From UBA7957 sp965222695 (GTDB taxonomy: Bacteria > Pseudomonadota > Gammaproteobacteria > Granulosicoccales > Granulosicoccaceae), in contig OZ244967.1 in assembly GCA_965222695.1 (NCBI GenBank), positions 1,178,001-1,242,000 on the forward strand: a DNA stretch of 64,000 bases. The letters are read 5' to 3'. The notes below the pieces were generated by a model that worked only from the letters and a program-made list of their open reading frames with translations, made no database searches and was not told the DNA's origin. Position numbers and translations under genes: made by a program. Numbering within the stretch: the first letter of the stretch is position 1; every line of letters begins with the position of its first letter. Shown in pieces: positions 15,880-24,410 of the stretch.

Positions 15880-18339
15880 TCATTCAACACGTTTAAGCAT
15901 CTGCAGGATTTTGGAACGCATGTCCTTATTGATTAATAAACGAATTCTTTTGTCGGCTGTCTGGAATAATTCGCTGTATGCCAGCTTTTCTGTTTCGAAT
16001 ACAGTCACGTAATCTATATTGATCAAGGTATTGATAAAATTCGAGATCAGGTGTATGTCCGAGAAATCGGGGGAGTTGAGTTCATGCATCATCGCGATGC
16101 GTTGCGCCATGAGCTGGCATTTTCTTTCAAGTTCTTTTTTTGGTACTTTTTCTGGTCCGGTTCGGGAGAGCAGTGCTAATGTCAAGTAATACACTTCGAG
16201 TATTGGAGAAATAATTTTCGCAAGCAAATTAAGTTGCGTAAACTGTATTGTAGTCGAGCCGTGTTTGCTGAAAGTCCGATTATCACTGGTTGTATATAGA
16301 AGTTTTTGTTTGCAAAGATGATTGAGTGTTTGATCTACAATATCAGGTAATTGATTCAATTCCCAGGTAAGAAATAGCTCCTTATGAATAAACGGGTACG
16401 CCAGTGAAACCAGTGAGAGAACTTCATTTTTGGTCTGCGCCTGTTTATTGATAAAGCAACAGGCTATCATGGAAGGTAAAGCCATCAAGTGAAGAATATT
16501 GTTGCGATAGTACGTCATTGACAGACCTGTCTTATTGTCCAGATATATAATGTCGCCAAGTTCGTGTCTTCTTCTCTTAACCAGTTTCAATCGTTCGGCG
16601 TGTTGTATTTGCTCTGTTGGGTTTTTTTTCGTGACAATAATGCGGCCAGAACAATGCTGTGCCAGTATCAGCGACCGATATATTTCTAATAAATCGCAAA
16701 GACCTTGTTCGTCCATACTTTGATTATGACTGCCTAATAGCGCAGTGGAGATAAGGTTTACCGCATTGACTGTAGCCGCCTGGTTTATTCGTTGCATAAC
16801 CGTTAGTGCCACAGAATCAACAATCTCTCTCACCCAAGGAGGTCTGCTGGCATCGTCATAGTTTTCGCTCAGCCACGTTGGATGTTGATAATCCAATATT
16901 TTGTTTAAAAATACAGGCTTGCCAAAATTTGTGTGTACTTTACCGTAGTTGCCCCGGATTCTGAGTATTGATTTGATGGAATTGAAGAAAGTTTCTGCCT
17001 TTTTATCTTCACCGGATAATTCAGCCTGATATGCTTTACTTTCCAGCAGCTTTTCATAACCTATGTATACAGGTATAAAAGCCACTGGCTTTTTTCGGTA
17101 TTTTAAAAATCCACGTATACTCATGGCGAGCATGCCCGGCTTTGGCTGCAGCAGACGGCCAGTTCTACTTCGCCCTCCCTCGATAAAGTATTCAATTGGA
17201 ACGCCTTTGGAGATCAACTCTGCAATATATTCAAACATCATCGTTGAATACAGTTCATTACCTTTAAAACTTCGGCGTATGAAAAAGGCTCCGCCACCAC
17301 GCAATATAGTGCCGATGACAGGCATATTCAGGTTCTTGCCGGCTGCTATATACGGAATAGCCAAGCCTTGAAAATAAATCACATACGAGAGTAATAGATA
17401 ATCTATATGACTTCGATGACACGGGACATAAATCAGTCCATGGCTCAATGCGAGTTTCTTAAGTTCTCCCTCATGGCTAATATCTATTCCTGAGTAAAAA
17501 CGATTCCAAAATGTCGAGAGTCCGCGTTGCATAATTTGAATTGTAATATTGGTGCAATTTGCAAGGATTTCTCTCAAATAACGCCTTGCTTGTAAAGTTG
17601 CTTGATATTCACTGCGGTTATCTTCATTCGCGCGTTTGAGAACGGCTTTTTTTACGTCTCTTTTTTGCAGCAGTTTCCGGACTAAGGTTCTACGATGCGA
17701 AATATCCGGTCCCAGAGTGGCGATACGAACATCGGTCAATCGACTTGCCAACATAAATTGCAGACGATCAACAATTGCATCATTTGAAGATCGGTTGATT
17801 AGGCCGTCTTGATACATTATGGGTTCCGAAAATTTTATGGTAGTGTTTCTTCCATGGAAAAGAATCGTAAAAAATTTTCTGAGGCCACCGGCCAATTGCC
17901 ATGAGTCCGCAAACAAAACCTGCAACCAGTGTTTTTGGGTCGCAATCGGTCTGCCCCAGAATACGGATACAGGAATAAATTGTATTTCCTGTTCGGGTTG
18001 ATCGTGGAGAATTTCCACAATTCCTCGCAACATACGAGACCTTTTCGGTAATTTGTTTAGCCAGGCTTTAAATGGTTGCCTTGGAGCAATGGTATAGACA
18101 CAGTGCCAGGCATCAAGCTGAGGAACCGAAATTCGATTCAACGGAGAAGACAACCCCAGGCGTTCGCATTCCGCCTGTAACACCAATAAATTTGACCAGG
18201 CTCTTGCTTCAACCACGTAAATTGCAGGCACATCAGCTCTTATATTCAGTTCTGCCGGATTGGCCGGTAAGATTTCGGTTTTAATCCAGGCATAAAGAAT
18301 TTTTCTGGCAATAAAATTAATTGATTTTCGAATACTCAT
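15880..18339 (-). CDS. plsB: Glycerol-3-phosphate 1-O-acyltransferase PlsB
   Basis: An 819-residue inner-membrane enzyme that puts the first acyl chain on glycerol-3-phosphate in phospholipid synthesis. Acyltransferase motifs appear in order: I, VPCHRSHIDYLLLSY (HX4D); II, GGGAFFIRRSF; III, IEGGRSRTGRLLQPK; IV, FIPVYIGYEKL. Length and motif order match full-length gammaproteobacterial PlsB (about 800 residues). It stands alone, with repeat copies on both sides (15851-15860 and 18366-18375). Nothing suggests damage or transfer. Confidence 0.95.
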   Translation of the reverse strand: MSIRKSINFIARKILYAWIKTEILPANPAELNIRADVPAIYVVEARAWSNLLVLQAECERLGLSSPLNRISVPQLDAWHCVYTIAPRQPFKAWLNKLPKRSRMLRGIVEILHDQPEQEIQFIPVSVFWGRPIATQKHWLQVLFADSWQLAGGLRKFFTILFHGRNTTIKFSEPIMYQDGLINRSSNDAIVDRLQFMLASRLTDVRIATLGPDISHRRTLVRKLLQKRDVKKAVLKRANEDNRSEYQATLQARRYLREILANCTNITIQIMQRGLSTFWNRFYSGIDISHEGELKKLALSHGLIYVPCHRSHIDYLLLSYVIYFQGLAIPYIAAGKNLNMPVIGTILRGGGAFFIRRSFKGNELYSTMMFEYIAELISKGVPIEYFIEGGRSRTGRLLQPKPGMLAMSIRGFLKYRKKPVAFIPVYIGYEKLLESKAYQAELSGEDKKAETFFNSIKSILRIRGNYGKVHTNFGKPVFLNKILDYQHPTWLSENYDDASRPPWVREIVDSVALTVMQRINQAATVNAVNLISTALLGSHNQSMDEQGLCDLLEIYRSLILAQHCSGRIIVTKKNPTEQIQHAERLKLVKRRRHELGDIIYLDNKTGLSMTYYRNNILHLMALPSMIACCFINKQAQTKNEVLSLVSLAYPFIHKELFLTWELNQLPDIVDQTLNHLCKQKLLYTTSDNRTFSKHGSTTIQFTQLNLLAKIISPILEVYYLTLALLSRTGPEKVPKKELERKCQLMAQRIAMMHELNSPDFSDIHLISNFINTLINIDYVTVFETEKLAYSELFQTADKRIRLLINKDMRSKILQMLKRVE

Positions 18340-18888
18340 CTTTTTTCCTGAATTTTTCTTCTTGTGGGACAGGCATAACTTATCTCTGATACAGATAGGA
18401 CAGACACATTTCCACAGCCACTAGTATCGGAGCCGCGAAGGCGGGACAGGCATACCTTCACAACTGCGATTAATATGTACTATCTGGATCGGGCCTTGCG
18501 CATTGTGGTGTCAAATTCTGATTCAGGCAAATTTCTCCAACAACGGCGACTGGTAGGCATATCCGAGCAAAAAGACATAAAGTTAGTCAAGATTGAAGAT
18601 CATGGGTCTAAGAGCCTGTCTAAAATTTCTCTGCCTGTTTCGAATTCGCCGTGTTTGGCCGGATTTCTTCCTGATTTTATCCACCATATCTGTAAGCTTT
18701 ACTAAACTGGGCTCAGGTATCAATGTGCTCCTGACGTTTTAGACGTTGTATAGAATCACTGTGCGCCTCAAATCAGCACATTTTCGCAATGACATAGGAT
18801 ATAGAGGTCTTAGGCAGCCTCTAAGATACAATAGATGCCGTTGTTGATTTATGGAATAAATGCGTGATAGTTAAGCTTTTTATCTTAA
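18340..18888. other. Gene-free, repeat-bearing stretch
   Basis: This 549-bp gap holds GGGACAGGCA copies (18366-18375, 18443-18452 and a degenerate AGGACAGACA near 18397) and two inverted copies of a 23-bp element (18608-18630 and 18803-18825) that resembles insertion-sequence ends. A 76-codon frame at 18475-18705 has no family resemblance and overlaps the element, so I do not call it. Confidence 0.55.
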
Positions 18889-19893
18889 CTATTGCCACCA
18901 AGGTTCAGGTGCATCCTTATGCGGGACAGAATGGCATCGTTCACAGACAAATATCGAAAATGCCACACGATCGTGACATTGACCACAATACCGGCCGCGG
19001 AAAATCGCATCCATGGTGATTGGATTCCCCCCTTCCTGCTCAATAAACGGTGCCGGATGACAGTTTGAGCATGCTAACCACTCAGAATGTTGTCGGTGTG
19101 GAAAGCGAACCCACGGCATCTCCAACGTATTTTTCATAATAATATCCAAATCACGAATGCGCATTGAACCCTTTCTACTTAGCGCCGCTTGAGGATCGAT
19201 AACTCCTGATTCGAGTGTTTTGACCCAATCTACTTTTCCGTTTGAATCGACTGGAAAATCTTTTAAAGCTTGCCTTGGGGCTTGCAAGACACTATAGGCA
19301 GGCCCGGTTGGATCATAGACTTCTTGCTTGTGTGAGATTTTGGAATTTGTTTTAAATGCTAGTTTCGGAGGAGATTTAGCGGCAATTTCAGATTGAGTAT
19401 GTGTGGTTGCCGGAGATTTTAATCGTTCCCCTGTAACAGGAGTGCCTGTCCCAAGACTACCTCCTGTCCCAAAACTACCTGCCTCATTCTTATCACTGTC
19501 GATCGGTGATTGGGGCTTTGATTCTGTTATTTCTCTCGGATTGGAATCGCGGGCTGTTTGTGTTTTGGGTTCGGGAACAGTTCTCTGTTTTTTACGTTTT
19601 GTGAGTCTTTTTGTTGTGGCCTCAGGCTGTTGAGAGGAGTGAACCCGGTCATTCTTAATGATTTCTTCCAGGCTTAAATTTTCTGTATTGTCCTCAATTT
19701 TGTAGTGGCGACTGACTGTAACGGGAGCCTGGCTTGTCCGGGGTTGAATTCCCGATGTCGCGGCTGAAGTCGTCTGATTATCCTGGGCAGTGTCTGCGTG
19801 GTTGCGCACGGGTTCCACACTGCAGGCGGTGAAAAAGCAGATGAATGCAAGAAAATACGGCCAGCGGGATAAGCCGGTAATCGTCTTGCTCAC
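18889..19893 (-). CDS. Trihaem c-type cytochrome lipoprotein with long disordered linker
   Basis: A 334-residue lipoprotein (lipobox FTAC, Cys24). Residues 25-200 are Pro/Thr/Ser/Lys-rich and probably disordered. The C-terminal 130 residues hold a trihaem domain with CSNCH, CGQCH and CERCH, preceded by FPHRQHSEWLA, which supplies further His. The same domain occurs in the cytochromes at 27728 and 30247, including the conserved lead-in GKVDWVKTLESGVIDP. Two GGGACAGGCA-family copies (19443-19452, 19461-19470) are read in frame within the linker as the repeated (S)LGTG/FGTG segment. It follows the NHL lipoprotein gene with a 4-bp overlap, so the two form an operon. Confidence 0.85.
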   Translation of the reverse strand: MSKTITGLSRWPYFLAFICFFTACSVEPVRNHADTAQDNQTTSAATSGIQPRTSQAPVTVSRHYKIEDNTENLSLEEIIKNDRVHSSQQPEATTKRLTKRKKQRTVPEPKTQTARDSNPREITESKPQSPIDSDKNEAGSFGTGGSLGTGTPVTGERLKSPATTHTQSEIAAKSPPKLAFKTNSKISHKQEVYDPTGPAYSVLQAPRQALKDFPVDSNGKVDWVKTLESGVIDPQAALSRKGSMRIRDLDIIMKNTLEMPWVRFPHRQHSEWLACSNCHPAPFIEQEGGNPITMDAIFRGRYCGQCHDRVAFSIFVCERCHSVPHKDAPEPWWQ

Positions 19894-21020
19894 TGTTCAG
19901 TATCCGGTATTCCCAGGTATCCTTCATGTTCACCGAGACTCGCGGGTCGGTATATATCAAGTTTGCTGTAAAACTGATCGATCATATAGATCCGCCCGTC
20001 TTCATCGACATCTATTCCGGCCGGGAGCATATATTTTGCCGGGCCCGGTGATTCTGATCTTTGTCCTACAAAGAGCAGTAAATCTCCATCTGAAGAAAAG
20101 ATCTGGAAATTGCCGAATGCAGCATCGACGACATAGATATTGCCTTCAGGTCCGGCGGCTATCCCTTTAGGCCGGGAAAACTGTCCAAGATGGCGACCCG
20201 CAGATCCCCAAGTACCTACAAGGATTCCTTCCTGATCGAGAATTTGAACTCTGAAATTCCCGCCATCCGTAACATAGAGCAATCCCTTTGGCCCGAGCGT
20301 CACATCTCTGGGTAGATTAAACTCTCCTCCCTCCGTACCCCGAATACCAATTGAACGAACGTGTGTTCGGCTCTCAACGTCATAGATGGAAATCCGGTGT
20401 TTCTCTGAACCGACACCCCCGGTATCCACGACAAACAGTCTTGATCCATCCGGGTTCACCTCCAGTCCGCTGGGCCGGCTCATTTGTTGTTCAAGCTCAA
20501 TACTGAAACGCCAGTTACCGTCCCGGTCATAGGCCAGAACCTTCTTTGATTGGCCATCGCAGACGAATAAATTCCCGCTTTGATCAACGGCCAATCCTAA
20601 AGGCTTATAAAGATCTCCGCCGTCGTCTTTATCACCAATCATAAACGCCTGGCCGTCGATGAAATCCATTGCCATGACGACCCGTTGTACGGTATCACTG
20701 ACATACACTCGGCCTCGATGAACCACAACATCGAAGGGCTTTGAAAAACGCACTCCTTCTCGGCCGCTAACGCCGGTCAAAATCCTGCGCCAGCGATCAC
20801 TTTTGGACAGCGGTTTGACCGAACCCGTCCCGAATATGCTACGCTCGAAAAATAACCTCGGTGCATCAGGCGGCTTCGGGAACACGATAGGGCCGGTTTC
20901 CACCGGTGCAGGTTTAGTGGCACATGCCACTAGAAACAATACCACCGGGAGGTATACTAAGTTTTTTACCAGGAGCCGGATAAGTGATCCGTATCCAGAT
21001 TTAATCGCTATCTTAGCCAT
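19890..21020 (-). CDS. NHL-repeat six-bladed beta-propeller lipoprotein
   Basis: A 376-residue lipoprotein (lipobox LVAC, Cys33). It is made of six NHL-type blades, each with a Y/F-V-x-D core: YVSDTVQRVV, FVCDGQSKKV, FVVDTGGVG, YVTDGGNFRV, YVVDAAFGNF and YMIDQFYSKL. It has no catalytic motif. NHL propellers in multihaem-cytochrome loci are usually taken as protein-binding scaffolds. A paralogue sits at 31185 on the other strand. The gene is divergent from the trihaem cytochrome at 21058 with only 37 bp between starts, and it is coupled to the downstream trihaem lipoprotein gene. Confidence 0.85.
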   Translation of the reverse strand: MAKIAIKSGYGSLIRLLVKNLVYLPVVLFLVACATKPAPVETGPIVFPKPPDAPRLFFERSIFGTGSVKPLSKSDRWRRILTGVSGREGVRFSKPFDVVVHRGRVYVSDTVQRVVMAMDFIDGQAFMIGDKDDGGDLYKPLGLAVDQSGNLFVCDGQSKKVLAYDRDGNWRFSIELEQQMSRPSGLEVNPDGSRLFVVDTGGVGSEKHRISIYDVESRTHVRSIGIRGTEGGEFNLPRDVTLGPKGLLYVTDGGNFRVQILDQEGILVGTWGSAGRHLGQFSRPKGIAAGPEGNIYVVDAAFGNFQIFSSDGDLLLFVGQRSESPGPAKYMLPAGIDVDEDGRIYMIDQFYSKLDIYRPASLGEHEGYLGIPDTEQ

Positions 21021-21057
21021 TGTTGTCTTATTCTAAAGTTATAAGTAACCAATCATC

Positions 21058-22098
21058 ATGATGACTCATCGCTTGCAGTATTTACTCGCAGCCATATCGC
21101 TTGTAAGTTGTTTAACATTGAATTACTCGGTTGCAGAAACCGTGGTGCAGGACTTGGATAAAAAGGAAACTTTCGACGGAAGCAGTATTCTCACCGATGG
21201 CCGGCGTGTCTATAACTTTCGATGTTACTATTGCCACGGCTATTCCGGGGATGCAAAAACACTCGCTGCTCGATTTATGAACCCGAAACCCCGTGATTTT
21301 ACTGCAGGGGAAGCTCGCTTGCTGAGCCGGAATCAATTGATCGATTCCGTTCGCCACGGTAGCGCCGGGACTGCAATGAAGCCCTTTCAGAAGGTCTTGT
21401 CTGAATACGAACTGAAGGCTGTTGTAGAATATGTTCAGCAGGTATTTATAGATAAAAGAGCACAAGTCCCTGGATATCACACACAGGAAAATGGTTGGCC
21501 CCATCACGAGCGTTATCGGGTAGCATTTCCATTTGCTACCGGAGAAATTCCGCTGGACCTCCCGCCGGACTCCTTGACTGCCGATCAACGCAGAGGTCTG
21601 CAACTTTATTTGAAAAGTTGTGTCAGTTGCCACGACCGTTCTCGTGTCAATGATGTAGCGGTTTATTGGAAACCGGATGCTTTGTCCTATCCCCGATTGA
21701 AATTTGCACCGGGAGACAGTTTGAAACTGCCCGATAAACTGACTGGCGCGACATCTTTTGCAAAACATGATCGCGCACCGATATTGTCCGGTCTGTCGGC
21801 GCAGGAAGCTTCCGGCCAGGCACTTTACCAGGATAACTGCGCGTTTTGCCATGCTGCCGACGGCACGGCGAAAAACTGGATAGGAACATTTCTCGAACCA
21901 CCGCCGAGAAATCTGACCGATCCTGACTTTATGCGGCTGATGGCCTCCCGGCAATTGAAAGAACGCATTCAAAACGGACTGCCCGGTACTTCGATGCCGG
22001 CTTGGCGGCATGTATTGAAGGAACGTGAGATAGACGCCATTGTTGCCTATATTCACCGGGCTTTTTATCCCTTGTCCGATGATGTCGTTTCAGACTGA
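21058..22098 (+). CDS. Secreted three-domain c-type cytochrome
   Basis: A 346-residue protein with a signal peptide (cleavage near SVA, residue 27). It has three class I-like cytochrome c domains with CYYCH, CVSCH and CAFCH. The first and last carry distal Met candidates (GTAMKPFQKVL and GTSMPAWRHVL). The central haem lies in a less typical context and lacks an obvious Met, so it may be bis-His or variant. The pattern MNPKPRDFTAGEARLLS matches the MIPPPRNFTSPQSAMELS segment of the neighbouring minus-strand cytochrome, indicating related genes. It is tail-to-tail with that gene, with a 34-bp overlap. Confidence 0.88.
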   Translation: MMTHRLQYLLAAISLVSCLTLNYSVAETVVQDLDKKETFDGSSILTDGRRVYNFRCYYCHGYSGDAKTLAARFMNPKPRDFTAGEARLLSRNQLIDSVRHGSAGTAMKPFQKVLSEYELKAVVEYVQQVFIDKRAQVPGYHTQENGWPHHERYRVAFPFATGEIPLDLPPDSLTADQRRGLQLYLKSCVSCHDRSRVNDVAVYWKPDALSYPRLKFAPGDSLKLPDKLTGATSFAKHDRAPILSGLSAQEASGQALYQDNCAFCHAADGTAKNWIGTFLEPPPRNLTDPDFMRLMASRQLKERIQNGLPGTSMPAWRHVLKEREIDAIVAYIHRAFYPLSDDVVSD

Positions 22099-23081
22099 TC
22101 ACCGAGTATAAACGTCCTGAAAACATACTCTGTTAAATCAGCGATTTCCTGCGCGGTCAACACTTTTTCCCAGGCAGGCATATCGGTCCCCCGGCTGCCG
22201 AGGGCGATCGCACTGTAAAGCCGGGCACGGTTTAATCCGTGACGTGCCGCCGGGTGGCGGAAATTGCGCGGTTTGGGGAAAATAAAATAGGCGCGAGGCC
22301 CTTTACCGTCACCTTCAAGTCCATGACAGGCGACGCAATTTTGCTGATAAAATGCCTGTCCTCGTATTGGGTCGCCTTTTAGTCCCGACGGAAAGGCGGC
22401 GTGAATTTCCGAATGATGAGACAGATCGGCCGAGTGCTTGCTTTCTTCAGGGCTACTGCCCGCTTCCATAAATGCACTGCGTATGTAATCAACAACGCTT
22501 GCCAGATCGGCGTCCGTGAGCTGGGTAGCAAATCCAGGCATTGCCGTGTCGGCTTTACCGTATTTTACGACTTCGAGCATATGATCCTCGGTTAAATGAT
22601 CGGCCGTGCCTGGCAGCGTGAAATTGCGAGGAGGAGGTTTTAAGTTGCTCAACGTCCAACGGGCTCCTTTTCCGTCGTCACCGTGGCACACAGAGCAGTT
22701 TTCGGCATAAAGCCTGCGGCCCCTTGTACTGTGTTCGCTTACAATCGGGCGCATCATTGTCAACAGAATATAATCAACAATACTGGCGATTTGTTCCTCG
22801 CTTAACTGATTTTTCCAGGCGGTCATTGCAGTTCCGGGCCTACCCTCCGTAACCGATAGAATCATGCGTTCCCTTGATAACTCCATAGCGGATTGCGGTG
22901 AGGTAAAATTTCGTGGGGGCGGGATCATACTCCCCTGAGCGCGGCTGCGACCATCTCCCTGATCACCATGGCAGACAGAACAGTATTTAGAATACAACTC
23001 TGGAGAAGAGTCTTCGGTAAATCCACAAAGTGGCGCAATTCCCACAAGAAGAAGCAATAAAACACTTGACTTTTTTTTCAC
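22065..23081 (-). CDS. Secreted three-domain c-type cytochrome
   Basis: About 338 residues from GTG 23081. This start was chosen because it opens directly into a signal peptide (KKKSSVLLLLLVGIAPLCG); a longer frame to 23198 would add 39 unlikely residues, but the SD is weak. Three repeated class I cytochrome domains each have a CXXCH (CSVCH, CSVCH, CVACH), a PPPRNF or PKPRNF loop, and a distal Met candidate (GTAMTAWKNQL, DTAMPGFATQL, GTDMPAWEKVL). It probably shuttles electrons in the periplasm. It is divergent from the large cytochrome operon and shares its control region. Confidence 0.85.
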   Translation of the reverse strand: MKKKSSVLLLLLVGIAPLCGFTEDSSPELYSKYCSVCHGDQGDGRSRAQGSMIPPPRNFTSPQSAMELSRERMILSVTEGRPGTAMTAWKNQLSEEQIASIVDYILLTMMRPIVSEHSTRGRRLYAENCSVCHGDDGKGARWTLSNLKPPPRNFTLPGTADHLTEDHMLEVVKYGKADTAMPGFATQLTDADLASVVDYIRSAFMEAGSSPEESKHSADLSHHSEIHAAFPSGLKGDPIRGQAFYQQNCVACHGLEGDGKGPRAYFIFPKPRNFRHPAARHGLNRARLYSAIALGSRGTDMPAWEKVLTAQEIADLTEYVFRTFILGDQSETTSSDKG

Positions 23082-23170
23082 TGACTGGATCCGGTTTTTC
23101 CACAGGATTCGATTAAGTACAGGTATAGAGATCAGCTGCACAGTGATGCTGCACTTATAACTGAATACAA

Positions 23171-23185
23171 GCAAAAAATACTCCA
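23171..23185 (-). promoter_or_regulatory. Candidate sigma-54 promoter, leftward
   Basis: Read on the minus strand, TGG at 23185-23183 is followed by TTTTGC ending at 23171, giving the required GG-N10-GC arrangement (TGGAGTATTTTTTGC). Transcription would start near 23160, about 80 bp before the cytochrome start at 23081. The -24 box is weaker than the rightward one. Confidence 0.45.
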
Positions 23186-23288
23186 GCGAAATCTGCAATT
23201 CTCAGCGATAAAAAAGATGTTTTTTTGTGATAAATATCAATGAATTTTTTGATTTAGGGGTTAACGAACATCTTAAGGGTTCAAAACT

Positions 23289-23313
23289 GAGAATACATTC
23301 TCGGAAACGAGAA
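23289..23313. promoter_or_regulatory. Candidate enhancer dyad for the sigma-54 activator
   Basis: Two overlapping inverted repeats share one arm: GAGAAT (23289-23294) with ATTCTC (23297-23302), and TTCTCG (23298-23303) with CGAGAA (23308-23313). They lie about 80 bp from the rightward -24 element and about 105 bp from the leftward one, distances suited to an upstream activating site for a bacterial enhancer-binding protein such as the one encoded at 39297. Confidence 0.5.
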
Positions 23314-23392
23314 CGGATTAATACCCGCTTTCACGGCGATGGATACACACTTTTATCGAGTATCTCTTTGATTTAATTACGTTATTGCGGCT

Positions 23393-23407
23393 TGGCTTAT
23401 TTGTTGC
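23393..23407 (+). promoter_or_regulatory. Candidate sigma-54 promoter, rightward
   Basis: TGGCTTATTTGTTGC at 23393-23407 has GG and GC separated by exactly 10 bp and keeps TGGC and TTGC, the two most conserved blocks of -24/-12 promoters. Start would be near 23419, about 57 bp before the ATG at 23476. This is the likely main promoter of the cytochrome operon. Confidence 0.6.
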
Positions 23408-23475
23408 TCATTAGGATAGTAAGCCCGGGGACGCAAATGATAAGGGCCGACTACTTATTTCAAGGGGAAACGCTG

Positions 23476-24306
23476 ATGTCTACACGGTTGAAATCGATAC
23501 TGATTATTACAGCTACGGCTCTACTGCTCGGCTCTAACTACGCCGGCGCCGGTATTAGGGGAAGCAAACACGACTTGTCCGCCAGTGGAACGGGTCAAAC
23601 GCAATCGGGTGCAACAACAGAAGTCTGTGTATTCTGTCATACCCCTCACGGGTCGAACACGGGGGTGACTGCACCGCTTTGGAACAAAACCAATCCCACG
23701 GCCACATACACTCGCTATTCGGATCTGGGAACTGCCACACTGGATGGCAGTGAGACTACAGTTGGTTCTGTTTCCTTAGCGTGCCTGTCCTGCCATGACG
23801 GTACCCAGGCGATGGATACGGTGATCAATGCACCCGGCTCCGGGGGTTATAACGCCGGTGGCGCTTCTTTGGGAGGCGGGGGACCTATGACAGGCGCTCC
23901 GATTCCGATGCTAGGTACAGATTTGCGGGATGATCATCCGATCAGTATCGCCTATGCCGGTGGCGGTTGCGCTGCAGGCAACGATCCGTGCAATCCCGTA
24001 GGCGGAGATACCGGGGATGAAGATTTCAGCGATGCGCAGCATGCGCAAATCAATGGCCAGAATCAATGGTGGGTGGATGTCGCCAGCTATGATTCAACCG
24101 GCGATGCGACTCGAGACGGGACAGGCACTGCGGATGTCCGGGAAAAAACCGATATGATTCTTTACACCCGCGACTTTGGTGGAGACGGGCCATCGGTCGA
24201 GTGCGGCAGCTGCCATGATCCGCATGAAGACTCAGCGCGGCCGGTAAGCTTCTTGCGCATTGCAAACACGAACAGCGATGTTTGTCTTGCCTGCCATATT
24301 AAATAA
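23476..24306 (+). CDS. Secreted tetrahaem c-type cytochrome (doubled-CXXCH type)
   Basis: A 276-residue protein from ATG 23476, which follows AAGGGGAA and opens a signal peptide (cleavage near AGA, residue 25). It has four haem motifs: CVFCHTPHG, CLSCHDG, CGSCHDPH and CLACH. The spacing and the CHTPHG and CHDPH signatures are those of doubled-CXXCH cytochromes. Its N-terminal 80 residues, including APLWNKTNPTATYTRY, closely match the start of the 11-haem cytochrome at 32270. A GGGACAGGCA copy (24118-24127) is read as part of DGTGTAD, possibly by chance. It is the first gene behind the sigma-54 promoter, separated from the rest by a hairpin. Confidence 0.88.
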   Translation: MSTRLKSILIITATALLLGSNYAGAGIRGSKHDLSASGTGQTQSGATTEVCVFCHTPHGSNTGVTAPLWNKTNPTATYTRYSDLGTATLDGSETTVGSVSLACLSCHDGTQAMDTVINAPGSGGYNAGGASLGGGGPMTGAPIPMLGTDLRDDHPISIAYAGGGCAAGNDPCNPVGGDTGDEDFSDAQHAQINGQNQWWVDVASYDSTGDATRDGTGTADVREKTDMILYTRDFGGDGPSVECGSCHDPHEDSARPVSFLRIANTNSDVCLACHIK

Positions 24307-24352
24307 TCATCTGCGTGCTTTTAACTGTACGCATGCTCAGCGCTTGAACTGA

Positions 24353-24383
24353 AAATCCGCCGGTTGCCAAAACCGGCGGATTT
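24353..24383 (+). terminator. Strong hairpin between first and second gene of the cytochrome operon
   Basis: AATCCGCCGGTT (24354-24365) pairs perfectly with AACCGGCGGATT (24371-24382), extended by one A-T pair, around a five-base loop. Only three T follow, so it may terminate part of the transcripts or protect the 3' end of the tetrahaem cytochrome message, raising its level over the downstream genes. Confidence 0.6.
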
Positions 24384-24410
24384 GTGCGCTTACCGGCGGG
24401 AGATTAATTT

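Noticed and set aside
18475..18705. A 76-codon frame between plsB and the trihaem lipoprotein
   Set aside because: No SD, no family similarity, and it overlaps an IS-end-like element.
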